Assembly: GCA_905215055.1 (NCBI GenBank)
Contig: CAJMOH010000042.1
Span: 1 to 24,134 of the forward strand
Length of the DNA: 24,134 nt
Reading direction: 5' to 3'
Origin: an uncultured bacterium
GTDB lineage: Bacteria; Bacillota; Clostridia; Oscillospirales; Acutalibacteraceae
The notes under the pieces are model-generated. The model was not told the origin of the DNA, made no database searches, and worked only from the letters and a program-made list of their open reading frames with translations. Within the stretch, counting starts at the first letter, position 1. The number at the start of each line of letters is the position of its first letter. Below, piece after piece: positions 1 through 8,272 of this stretch. The translations under genes were made by a program, and so were the position numbers.

Positions 1-61
1 CACTTGCGATGCTTCTGGCGCTCATGCTGGTCGTCGCAATGATTCCGCTCAGCGCTGCTGC
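1..61 (+). repeat. 5' S-layer gene repeat, copy 1
   Basis: This signal-peptide-coding block is almost identical (two mismatches, both silent) to 20063-20123 at the start of the second S-layer gene. Identity stops abruptly where the mature proteins begin to differ. It is one end of a pair of long imperfect direct repeats formed by the two paralogous genes. Confidence 0.85.
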
Positions 62-3000
62 TCAGACTGTGACACACCTCGTCATTGGCGGAAATTCCGT
101 CGTGGCTGAGGGTACTGTGTTCAAGGCTGAAGTGGCTCGCTACAACGACAACCTCACACTTGCCGTTGCTGGTGGGTCCCTTGGCGGCGCCACCCTGGAG
201 GTCGCTAAAGAGGGCGTCTCTGTGGGCAACAGCGCCAACAAGATGACTGACGCTGACGTTGACACCACAGTCACTCTTTCTGACTACGGCGTGGACGTCA
301 TGGAAGCCGACAGCACCGGCGGCACCCTGACTCTGAACCTTGTGAAGAACAACAAGGTTGCTGAGACTTATACCGTGGAGCTGAGTGTGTACGATCCTTC
401 TCCCAGCGCCAGCCTGAATGTCACCGCTCAGGACGGCACCGGCACCTATGTGGTGGACGTCAACAACGGCTCCCACGACATCGATCTGATTGTACCTAAG
501 GGCGCGCTGAACGCCACCGCCACTGTCGATGGGAAAAATGTTGCGCAGGGCGCTCACATCCGTGTGCAGACCCAGGACAACGCTACCATTGCTCTGAACA
601 GTGATGCCGATACCAACAGACGACCTGTGAACGCAACGGTTACGGACATGAAGGGCGGCTACTACGAGGTTGCTGTCACCGGCACCACCGCTTCTATCTG
701 CGTTGTGTCTGAGGACGGCAAAAATGTCCAGAAGTGGACCATCAACGTGGAGGAAGTCTGGTCTCTGCGCTCCTTCAGCTATGGCGAGTATGAGGGCAAG
801 ATCGACTACACCACAAAAGAGAACGACCGTGTGGTTCCCACCGTTACCGTGACCATTCCCAAGGCGGATGGCAGGGACAGCATGGGCTACGCTGTTGACT
901 TTAACGAGCGCATCGACTTCGCTACCTACGGTGATACTGATAAGCTGTACATTGACATTAAAAATGTTAATATGTATAATGGCACTGCCGTTAAGGACGA
1001 TGCCGCTGAGTTCAGAGTCAATCAGAGACTAAACGTTGGTAAGCTGGTTGATGATGTACCGACCTACGACTGGAACAGCAAGATCTGGCTGGACTGCAAA
1101 GGCTACAGCAAGCTGCAGGAGTACAACCTGGTCATCAAGCTGGGCCAGGATGACAGCACTGTCATTAAGAGAGCTTTCTTCAACGATGTGGAAGCCGACA
1201 TTGACGGCAGCGAAATCACCGCCAACCTGCCCATGCAGGATGTGGACGACCGGCCCACCGACCTGAGCAAAGTGGAAGTGGTGCTGTACACCAAAACCGC
1301 TGACAAAATTACCAGCATTACCGGCTTTAAAAAGGAAAACACTTCCGACATCGACGGCATGGACAAGTGGGTTGTAGACCCTGCAAATGCTTCCGGCGAG
1401 AGAGTTACCAACATCCGCAACGGCAAGCTGATTGTTGTCACTGCCGAGGATACGGACGTTGTGCAGACCTACAACCTGACCGCTACTATCGAGCAGAACA
1501 CCACCACCGCCAACCTGACCGGCATCTACATTGCAGGCGATGGCTACAAAGCCGAGGGCAACATTGTTGGCAATACCATCTACTTCGACGTTCCCTACAT
1601 GACCTTGAAGGTTGACGATTGGAAGATTTACGCCACTGCCAACAGCTCCGCCAATGTGATTTACAAGCGTACCGCTACTTCCGGCACCGTTGTGCGCAAC
1701 GGCGTTACCGATATGGGCGATCTGGGCTTCGACGATGTACTGGACACCAAACGGATTGAATCCACCGACAATCTGCCCGACGCGGACAGCGCCAACCTGA
1801 TCCACAAGGTGATTTCCGCTGTCAACATGAATGACAACGGCTATTACAACGATTACAACATTGTTGTGAACCTGATCAAGCCTGTGGAGAACGGCCGCAC
1901 CCTGTCCAACTTCGAAATCTCCATCCAGAATGATGATCCCACAAAAGACGGCATTGCCGCGAATGGCTATGACACCAACGAGAAGGTCACTTCCCGTGTG
2001 AACGCTGCCAACAGCGTGCTGGCTTCTGCTTCCAAGGGTACCATCACCGACAAAGGGCTGGATAAGGACAACGAAGGCGAGATTATCCTGAGCACGCCTT
2101 ATTCTCTGCGGATGGATGCCACAGAGGACTATCATCGTATCCTTACCAACATTGACACTGTGAATAATGGTGTTGCGTTCCTGGTTCGTGGCAACGGTAC
2201 TAATCCCACTTATTGGAGTGGCAGTCGGTTGAACGATCTGCCTAACGATAAGGCAGCTTTCTCTGGCGATGAAATTAACGAATACACCACGACTAATGCC
2301 CCCACTGAGGTGTGGTATGTTGTGGTACTGCCGGAAGACAGCGCCCGTGATGTTCTCAAAGCTGGTTCCGAAGGCAATTATGGATTCGATGAAACTGTTG
2401 CCAGCAAGGGCACCGTCTACACACTGACTGAGAAGGAGCAGGATCCTCACGATTACAAGATCCTGTACAACATCTCCGTGAAGGACGCTGAACTGACTGT
2501 CAACAAGACCAACAACGTGGACACTTCCAACACCGAGGTGGGCGAAGTGACCGGTGCTCTGCCCTGGAGCTACACGGCGGACGCCGCGGATGTTAATGAG
2601 TTGAAGTTGGGCAAGGATGCCGGCCAGTTCCTGACCTTTGGTATCGACGCTTACGCCACTCTGCGGTTCAGCAGCACATCGACGGAAATTTTCTACTCTG
2701 CTGGTGACGTGGACGGCGACGGCGAAGCTGACGAAGGCAATGTTGCCAATAGCACTGGTAAGTTTAAAAATCCCAAGTTGCTGTTTGTCCGCAACGATGA
2801 CGGTTCCGTTGCACTGTATCAGTGGGTTAACGCCGGCGACGGTAGATGGAGTCCTGTTCCTGACAACAGCCTGACCACGGTTGCCGAGGACGGCAAGTCC
2901 ACCATGAAGTACACCTTCCGCCTGAAGTGGGAAGACCCCAACACCGAAGCGGTGCTGAAGAGCTTCTCTATCGGCAATGCTACTGGTTCCATCAACGGGG

Positions 3001-3749
3001 ACAAGGTTTCCGTGATTCTGCCCTATGGCACCGACCTGAAGGGCCTGATCCCCACCTTCACCACTTCCGAGTATGCCAAGGTGACCCTGGATTCCAAGAC
3101 TGGCGATCCTGTGGACAGCGGCAAGACCTCTGTGAACTTCAGCCAGACCGTGCGCCTGGTGGTCACCTCTGAGGATGGCAACCGTACGACTCCCTACTAT
3201 GTGACTGTGACTCTGTCCGATACATTTGACGACGTGCAGCCCGGCGCCTGGTATTACGAAAACGTGATGCAGGCTGCTGCCGCCGGGATTGTTTCCGGCC
3301 GCGGCGACGGCACCTTCGATCCCAACGCCAGCGTTACCCGCCGCGACTTTGCCATCATGCTGACCCAGATGCTGGGCGAGAGCAATGACGGCAGTGCGGT
3401 AAGCCCCTTCGTTGACGTGGATAACGACGATTACGGCGTGGTTGCCATTGCTTACTGCAAGGCCCACAATATCATCTCCGGCTATGAGGATTCCACCTTC
3501 AAGCCTGATGCCACGATTACCCGTCAGGAAGCTGCCAGCATGATCGCCAACGCCATGGGTGTTTCCGAGATTTCTAAGGACACCTATCCGGATGACGCCG
3601 AGATTGCATCCTGGGCTAAGAACGCAGTTTACCGCGCCCTGGCCGCAGGCCTGATGAAGGGCGACGGCGCCACTGGCGAGTTCCGTCCCACTGATTCGAT
3701 TACAAGAGCTGAAGCTGCGTCCATCATGGTGAACGCGCTGATTCAATAA
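1..3749 (+). CDS. SLH-domain S-layer protein, 5' end cut by the window
   Basis: Secreted cell-surface protein, probably an S-layer subunit held to the wall by its C-terminal SLH domains, which in this family bind pyruvylated secondary cell wall polymer. The window opens inside the signal peptide: bases 1-61 match 20063-20123 of the complete paralogue with two differences, so the real start lies about 20 codons upstream and the ATG at 9 is internal. Numbering from that ATG (1246 residues), the hydrophobic signal core ends near residue 18. A long stretch of beta-rich Ig-like units follows, in which the pattern 'L.SF.IG...G.I.G..V.V.LPYGTDL' recurs. A calcium-type loop D900-x-D902-x-D904-G-x-x-D908-E is visible. 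Three SLH repeats start near residues 1073 (FDDVQPGAWYYENV), 1134 and 1193, and the protein ends MVNALIQ. Ligand and lattice role are inferred from the family. Confidence 0.93.
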   Translation, partial: LAMLLALMLVVAMIPLSAAAQTVTHLVIGGNSVVAEGTVFKAEVARYNDNLTLAVAGGSLGGATLEVAKEGVSVGNSANKMTDADVDTTVTLSDYGVDVMEADSTGGTLTLNLVKNNKVAETYTVELSVYDPSPSASLNVTAQDGTGTYVVDVNNGSHDIDLIVPKGALNATATVDGKNVAQGAHIRVQTQDNATIALNSDADTNRRPVNATVTDMKGGYYEVAVTGTTASICVVSEDGKNVQKWTINVEEVWSLRSFSYGEYEGKIDYTTKENDRVVPTVTVTIPKADGRDSMGYAVDFNERIDFATYGDTDKLYIDIKNVNMYNGTAVKDDAAEFRVNQRLNVGKLVDDVPTYDWNSKIWLDCKGYSKLQEYNLVIKLGQDDSTVIKRAFFNDVEADIDGSEITANLPMQDVDDRPTDLSKVEVVLYTKTADKITSITGFKKENTSDIDGMDKWVVDPANASGERVTNIRNGKLIVVTAEDTDVVQTYNLTATIEQNTTTANLTGIYIAGDGYKAEGNIVGNTIYFDVPYMTLKVDDWKIYATANSSANVIYKRTATSGTVVRNGVTDMGDLGFDDVLDTKRIESTDNLPDADSANLIHKVISAVNMNDNGYYNDYNIVVNLIKPVENGRTLSNFEISIQNDDPTKDGIAANGYDTNEKVTSRVNAANSVLASASKGTITDKGLDKDNEGEIILSTPYSLRMDATEDYHRILTNIDTVNNGVAFLVRGNGTNPTYWSGSRLNDLPNDKAAFSGDEINEYTTTNAPTEVWYVVVLPEDSARDVLKAGSEGNYGFDETVASKGTVYTLTEKEQDPHDYKILYNISVKDAELTVNKTNNVDTSNTEVGEVTGALPWSYTADAADVNELKLGKDAGQFLTFGIDAYATLRFSSTSTEIFYSAGDVDGDGEADEGNVANSTGKFKNPKLLFVRNDDGSVALYQWVNAGDGRWSPVPDNSLTTVAEDGKSTMKYTFRLKWEDPNTEAVLKSFSIGNATGSINGDKVSVILPYGTDLKGLIPTFTTSEYAKVTLDSKTGDPVDSGKTSVNFSQTVRLVVTSEDGNRTTPYYVTVTLSDTFDDVQPGAWYYENVMQAAAAGIVSGRGDGTFDPNASVTRRDFAIMLTQMLGESNDGSAVSPFVDVDNDDYGVVAIAYCKAHNIISGYEDSTFKPDATITRQEAASMIANAMGVSEISKDTYPDDAEIASWAKNAVYRALAAGLMKGDGATGEFRPTDSITRAEAASIMVNALIQ

Positions 3750-3790
3750 GGTTTCAACTCTACTTAATTTTATGATTACCCCATAGGCAG

Positions 3791-3820
3791 AAGGGACAGC
3801 GAAAGCTGTCCCTTCTGTCT
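3791..3820 (+). terminator. Hairpin after S-layer gene 1
   Basis: A perfect 10-bp stem AAGGGACAGC / GCTGTCCCTT closed by a GAAA tetraloop lies 41 bases after the stop codon. The following tract, CTGTCTTG, is only moderately U-rich, so the hairpin may terminate, protect the 3' end of the mRNA, or both. Confidence 0.7.
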
Positions 3821-3950
3821 TGTCAGCGGTGCCGAAGGCGGGAAAAGTTTCCAGAGCGCGAGACAGCGGCTCGCGACCTGAAAGAAAAGGCGCAGCTTTG
3901 CGGGAGAAAAAGCAGCGCCCTTGTCATAGTGCGGGCCTTCTGATGGCATG

Positions 3951-3992
3951 AAAAAAGGACATCCAGGTTTTCGCACTTGGATGTCTTTTTTT
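3951..3992. terminator. Rho-independent terminator, probably bidirectional
   Basis: The stem GACATCCAGG / CTTGGATGTC (one G-U pair) is flanked by six A on the left and seven T on the right. It is a good intrinsic terminator for the S-layer transcript and could also stop transcription arriving from the right. Confidence 0.8.
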
Positions 3993-4090
3993 CGTAGCGG
4001 AAAGAGACCTGACGTTACGCTGAATTCTTCATGCCGGCACATCTCAACAAACATATCGCCTATTCTACAATCACAATCTCTTTTTGAAAT

Positions 4091-4151
4091 AAAAGGACTC
4101 CCCTTATGAAGGCATTTATTTTTGCACCGCCCTCAATAAAGGGAGTCTTTT
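4091..4151. terminator. Terminator for the minus-strand glycosidase gene
   Basis: Arms 4091-4108 and 4134-4151 pair over about 16 bp with one bulged G; the core is ACTCCC / GGGAGT. A and T runs at both ends give a U-tract in either direction. It sits about 130 bases beyond the stop of the minus-strand glycosidase and also backs up the S-layer terminator. The remaining gene-free sequence at 3993-4090 and 4152-4278 shows no other feature I can support. Confidence 0.7.
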
Positions 4152-4278
4152 CATTCAGGCTGCCGCCTATTTAAGCAAAGTAGCGGCGTCACAGTTTAAT
4201 CAGACAAGAAACGGATTGTGGCACAGTCAACTTTCTACCGGCATTCTCTTAGACAAGAGCCTTAAAAAAACTCCATAT

Positions 4279-6933
4279 TTACCCGCGATCTATGCTATAA
4301 GTATGGTCCGCTTCACACAAAAAAGTGATACCATTCGCTACATCGGCGTCCGTTTCCCAGGGAATTTCATTTTTGTTGGTAAGGTCTGTGATAATCACTT
4401 TCTCAGTATCCCAGGGATTTACAAACCGACAATAAATATTCCGCCGCGAAGTAATTGTTATTGCTGTAACTCCTGTTTCGTTTTTCGATGCAGATACTGA
4501 AAAACCGCCTCGTGCTAACAGATTGCGGAAAGCAATGATGGACCATTTTGGTACGGCAGGGAAAAAGTGAATGCGTCCAGAGCGACTGTTGAGCATTCGT
4601 TCTGGGGTATTTATCAGCTGCTGGGCAAGAATCGATTCATCGCTGATAAGAATTGCCGGCGTATTATAAGAGCAGGGGACTTCTTCCGGAAAATATCCCA
4701 CCGCTATATACGCATCGTCGTTCCATTTTGTCCGGACTGTATCCGCTGTACGAGCAATAAGGGCTTTTTGTTCTGGCGAACTGTCCAAAGTAATTTCATC
4801 AGCTAAGGTGGCCGGATAGAGTGCTGTGTTAATTTCATGATCTCCTGCTTGCCAACGCGGCATCGCTCCAGGATTGCCAGCTAGGATTTCTCCGCACCCC
4901 ACATGGAAAGTGGGATAGGGAGGTAGATGATCGGCCACTTCTTTCCACTTCGGGATTAAGTCACCATCTACTCCCAAGAAATCAGCCGCTTGGCAGGCTA
5001 GATTCAGAATTGCCCGGAACATCGCTATAGCACCCGTAGTGTCACGGGAATATTTCAATTGATAGGCGATACCATAGCTTTCTGTTTCAACTGTAGGAAG
5101 AAGATGATAGTAGTTGCCATCCCATCCTCGCCGCGCGAAAGCGTCATAAAAAATTGCCAGCTCACGCAACAACGGATAGGCTGTTTTTTTTAAATAAGAC
5201 TCATCGCCTGTATAATCCCAAAGATTCAATATAACTTTCATTACTTGCCCAGGCACTTCCATGCAAAAATCCAATGTCTGATTTTCGATATACCATGGAT
5301 CAGGGATAGCGGGTGGAAGATACCCATGTCCACAAACCATTCCAGGCAAGCCATAGATATCGTGAGCCTTTTGCATCAGAGCTTCCTTCCAAAACGCAAT
5401 TAGTTTTGGCCACATGGTCATAATTTCATACTGATTTCTTACAAACCATTTGCCCTCTGTAAAAAGCTCGTTGTAACAGGGAAGAGAGTGCCAAGATTGA
5501 GTATCAACATCGAAAGCTGCATAGCTGGCGCTGCCTTGAAACTTTGAAGGATCGGGAGCGCAATAACCACCATGACTGTATGACCAGCTTAAGTACGCAT
5601 CCTTTAAAAAGTATGCGTCTGCTGTTTCCTTTTTACCTCGACTATTTCCAACAACAATTCGGCCATTTTCTCTGCGCTCGTAAAGCGCATTATACCAAGA
5701 TTGATTTTCCTGACATAAAGCCTCAAAACCAAGCTGTTCCGCTTCTAACAGCTGGCGCTTTGCCTCTTCTATATAATTTTCAGCCTCATTACAAGTAACC
5801 GTTACCGTGTAGAAAACAACGGAGCCAGTACCGGCCGTAGGAAGCACAGCGGTGTCTGCTACTCCAGGAGCATTGCGGACATAGGAAAAATCTCTATCTA
5901 GCCGTTCTAATTCGCCGTCATGACCTACCGTGAGAGAAGGAAGGATTAGTTTTCCTTGAGGATCACGTGGCAATCTGGGGGGAGTACCTAATCCCTTTTG
6001 TAATTGCTGACAGGAAACTTGAGCCGTTGGCTCGGAAAGCATTCCCATCAATACATAGCGAAATCCATCGGGAAATGTCCGGTCTTTAGGAAATACCTGC
6101 TCAATCCAGAAAAAGCGCCCATCTTGTCCGCAGGTTGGCGGCTCAAATGGATAATTGAGAGCAGCCTCACTTTCATAGTCATAATACCCCGCAGGTTGGT
6201 TAGGATCCACAGGAGTATATACGATACGTCGTTGTTCTTTAGGAATATAATTCCCATTCTCATCCATGTACCGTCGATGCCCTTGGTCTTGGTGGCGATA
6301 AAGACGAAACCACAAAGGGGAAGAAAGATTTTCATAATCTGTTTGAACAGCAACGATGTTTCGTTTCATTCCCATGACATACTGCAGACGTAAGCGCGCG
6401 TTTCCTTTTTCTATAAAAACTGTGGCCAATCCATCTTTCATAGATTGAACAGCTTCTGGTTGATTCGCTTCCTTTACGTCATCAGAGTGTATAATAACTT
6501 GCCCTACAGCCTTCTGACAAGGAAAAGGATAGTTTTCCGACCATGCTTGAGCATCAAAGCGCCCGCCGGTTTCCAACAGAGTTCCATATTTAGGGCGTGT
6601 TACCCCTACATGAGGCATGTCATCAAAATTTTTATTTGCTTCTGAAAAAGCTCCTTTCATCACCTCTTCAACAGTAATGGGCTTTCTGCGAAAATATCTT
6701 CTATCATAAACATCTGTTTTAAGCAAACTAAGTGTCATCTGCTTTGGTTGGCCCCAAACAGATCCCTTCATTTCAGGTGTATAAATCCGCACAGATTGAC
6801 CCATCGGTCTATCAAATACTCCACCTGGATAAGTGGAGGGGACCTTCCTAACGAATGTTGCATTTGCAGCCATATCCTTTAGCGACTGCTGATTTTTAAA
6901 AATATCTTGAATAATTTTTTGTGAACTGGCCAT
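4279..6933 (-). CDS. GH95-like (alpha/alpha)6-barrel glycoside hydrolase, AT-rich paralogue
   Basis: Predicted cytoplasmic glycosidase of 884 residues without a signal peptide. The ATG at 6933 is chosen because AAGGTGGAAGG lies just upstream and the paralogue aligns from that Met; an in-frame ATG 24 bases further up lies before this RBS. The N-terminal half is beta-rich (LKTDVYDRR near 71-79). The C-terminal half resembles the helical barrel of GH95-type enzymes: YTGDESYLKKTAYPLL near 574, VETESYG near 615 where GH95 proteins have a conserved SPEN-like segment, GDHEI near 697, NSRSGRIHFFPAVP near 782 and ARGGFSVSA near 807. The typical GH95 N-terminal signature was not recognised, so it may belong to a neighbouring or unassigned family; substrate unknown. 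It is divergent from the sugar transporter operon and clearly more AT-rich than its paralogue at 12195-14840. Confidence 0.8.
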   Translation of the reverse strand: MASSQKIIQDIFKNQQSLKDMAANATFVRKVPSTYPGGVFDRPMGQSVRIYTPEMKGSVWGQPKQMTLSLLKTDVYDRRYFRRKPITVEEVMKGAFSEANKNFDDMPHVGVTRPKYGTLLETGGRFDAQAWSENYPFPCQKAVGQVIIHSDDVKEANQPEAVQSMKDGLATVFIEKGNARLRLQYVMGMKRNIVAVQTDYENLSSPLWFRLYRHQDQGHRRYMDENGNYIPKEQRRIVYTPVDPNQPAGYYDYESEAALNYPFEPPTCGQDGRFFWIEQVFPKDRTFPDGFRYVLMGMLSEPTAQVSCQQLQKGLGTPPRLPRDPQGKLILPSLTVGHDGELERLDRDFSYVRNAPGVADTAVLPTAGTGSVVFYTVTVTCNEAENYIEEAKRQLLEAEQLGFEALCQENQSWYNALYERRENGRIVVGNSRGKKETADAYFLKDAYLSWSYSHGGYCAPDPSKFQGSASYAAFDVDTQSWHSLPCYNELFTEGKWFVRNQYEIMTMWPKLIAFWKEALMQKAHDIYGLPGMVCGHGYLPPAIPDPWYIENQTLDFCMEVPGQVMKVILNLWDYTGDESYLKKTAYPLLRELAIFYDAFARRGWDGNYYHLLPTVETESYGIAYQLKYSRDTTGAIAMFRAILNLACQAADFLGVDGDLIPKWKEVADHLPPYPTFHVGCGEILAGNPGAMPRWQAGDHEINTALYPATLADEITLDSSPEQKALIARTADTVRTKWNDDAYIAVGYFPEEVPCSYNTPAILISDESILAQQLINTPERMLNSRSGRIHFFPAVPKWSIIAFRNLLARGGFSVSASKNETGVTAITITSRRNIYCRFVNPWDTEKVIITDLTNKNEIPWETDADVANGITFLCEADHTYSIDRG

Positions 6934-7009
6934 ATTTTTCCTTCCACCTTTCTGCATTCATAAATAGAACGGTCTTACAATCAAAAAATACTGCTATTTC
7001 AATAATAAA

Positions 7010-7037
7010 TTTATATTCTAAAAATAACAATTGTCTA
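7010..7037 (-). promoter_or_regulatory. Candidate promoter for the minus-strand glycosidase
   Basis: Read on the minus strand, TAGACA (7037-7032) and TATAAA (7015-7010) are 16 bases apart in a very AT-rich stretch about 75 bases before the start codon. A second possible -35, TTGACA, lies at 7056-7051 but has no well-placed -10. The region is so AT-rich that chance matches are likely. Confidence 0.3.
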
Positions 7038-7171
7038 ATATTCAAATACATGTCAAATTTTATTGAAAATCGCTTTAAGGGGACAAAAAAAGTGGCTTGT
7101 ATCAAGGCTCTTTTTAAAGTTGCGAAAAAATTAAGAATGAATATATGACTGCAAGCGGGATATTATGACAG

Positions 7172-7201
7172 TTTACACAAATAAAAATGGTTTGTTATAC
7201 T
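7172..7201 (+). promoter_or_regulatory. Candidate sigma-A promoter of the transporter operon
   Basis: TTTACA (7172-7177) and TATACT (7196-7201) with an 18-base spacer lie about 60 bases before the first permease start. The -10 is embedded in a small dyad, GTTTG...CAAAC (7190-7207), that could be an operator. This is the only well-formed plus-strand promoter I see in the 327-bp divergent region 6934-7260, which holds no gene. Confidence 0.5.
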
Positions 7202-7260
7202 GCAAACAAGATAGAATCCACATTTGACAGACAACTGCCAAATAAAAGGGGGAGAAATAC

Positions 7261-8220
7261 ATGAAGAGAGAACGGACAATCGAACAAAATCAATCTTGGG
7301 TAAAGATTTTTTGGAAACAGCGAAGTATTCAAATGTTTGCACTAGTAGGGATGGTTTTCATTGTTATATTTAACTTTATCCCTTTAATCGGAATTCTAAT
7401 GGCTTTTGAAAACTACAATATTACTACTGGAATTGGAGGTTTGTTTACCAGCGAATGGGTAGGACTAAAATATTTCATTGAGTTTGCTTCAGATTACAAT
7501 TTTATAAATATTATTCGTAACACTCTGGTGCTGAGCCTGGTGAAGATGGTGTTTACTTTCCCGCTGCCAATTTTGCTGGCGCTGGTACTCAATGAAATAA
7601 AGATTCTTCCAATTAAAAAAACAGTGCAAACTGTCAGCTATTTGCCTTATTTCATCTCTTGGGTCATTGTAGCTGGATTTTGCCAGATTTTTCTTCAATC
7701 TAATGGAGTAGTCAATAGTTTTCTGATGTCTCTCGGGGTAATTGATGAACCTCTTTCCTTTTTAACAGGCAGCCAATATTTTCTACCCATCGCGGTGTTC
7801 ACCGCCTGCTGGAAGGACATGGGCTGGTGGGCAATTCTGTTCCTTTCTGCTATGGCAAGTGTAGATCCCGCTTTATACGAGGCAGCCCAGATGGACGGCT
7901 GCGGCAGGCTGAAGCGAATTTGGCACATCACCCTGCCGGGGATCAAGGGAACCATCACCGTGGTGCTGATTCTGGCCCTGGGCAACCTGCTGGGCGGCGG
8001 CTTGGGCGGCTCCAACTTTGACCAGGCCTGGCTGTTGGGCAACGGCGGCAACAACGACACCTCGGAAATCATCCAAACCTATGTGATGAAAATGGGTTTA
8101 TCCAAAGGCCGTTACGCTTACGCAACTGCCATTGGCTTGTGTCAATCCATAATTTCTTTAGTTCTGGTACTTATCAGCAATTTCTTTTCAAAAAAGGTAA
8201 GCGGAGAAAGTTTATTCTAA
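7261..8220 (+). CDS. Sugar ABC transporter permease, LplB type
   Basis: Integral membrane subunit (319 aa) of a CUT1-type carbohydrate importer. About six membrane helices are visible, near residues 26-48, 82-110, 119-141, 168-195, 218-246 and 287-311. The ABC-coupling loop E207-A-A-x-M-D-G213 followed by ITLPGIKGT is the standard EAA motif that docks the ATPase. The ATG follows GGGGGAG with good spacing. It is the first gene of the operon, and the second permease and the lipoprotein follow. Base composition is patchy: the segment around 7795-8085, which encodes the EAA loop, is markedly GC-rich while both ends are AT-rich. No ATPase gene is present, as is common for this class, which shares an MsmX-like ATPase. 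Confidence 0.93.
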   Translation: MKRERTIEQNQSWVKIFWKQRSIQMFALVGMVFIVIFNFIPLIGILMAFENYNITTGIGGLFTSEWVGLKYFIEFASDYNFINIIRNTLVLSLVKMVFTFPLPILLALVLNEIKILPIKKTVQTVSYLPYFISWVIVAGFCQIFLQSNGVVNSFLMSLGVIDEPLSFLTGSQYFLPIAVFTACWKDMGWWAILFLSAMASVDPALYEAAQMDGCGRLKRIWHITLPGIKGTITVVLILALGNLLGGGLGGSNFDQAWLLGNGGNNDTSEIIQTYVMKMGLSKGRYAYATAIGLCQSIISLVLVLISNFFSKKVSGESLF

Positions 8221-8272
8221 AAAGAGTTAAGTAGAGTAAAGTTCGTATTCTGCCGAAAGGAGAAGAATAATT

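Larger units (their letters stand above)
3697..3992 (+). repeat. 3' S-layer gene and UTR repeat, copy 1
   Basis: The last ~50 coding bases and the ~240 bp after the stop are nearly identical to 23747-24069 after the second S-layer gene. Identity is strongest up to about 3876. The copy holds, in order, a GAAA-tetraloop hairpin (3791-3814), a CGCGAG/CTCGCG hairpin (3857-3875), a short CGCA/TGCG hairpin (3891-3902) and a final terminator hairpin. Relative to copy 2 it lacks about 26 bp, which removes the right arm of a long hairpin. The preserved non-coding structure suggests a functional 3' UTR or a recently copied segment. Confidence 0.85.

Noticed and set aside
1029..3746. Long minus-strand open frame (905 codons) opposite S-layer gene 1, and similar ones at 20626-23514 and 12201-15338
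   Set aside because: They lie fully opposite clear genes, give low-complexity Val/Gly/His- or Ala-rich translations without domains, and arise from codon bias of the real genes.
6934..6957. Earlier ATG for the minus-strand glycosidase
   Set aside because: The ribosome binding site lies after this ATG, and the paralogue aligns from the ATG at 6933.
7224..7229. TTGACA just before the first permease gene
   Set aside because: The expected -10 position falls on the G-rich ribosome binding site; there is no usable -10.
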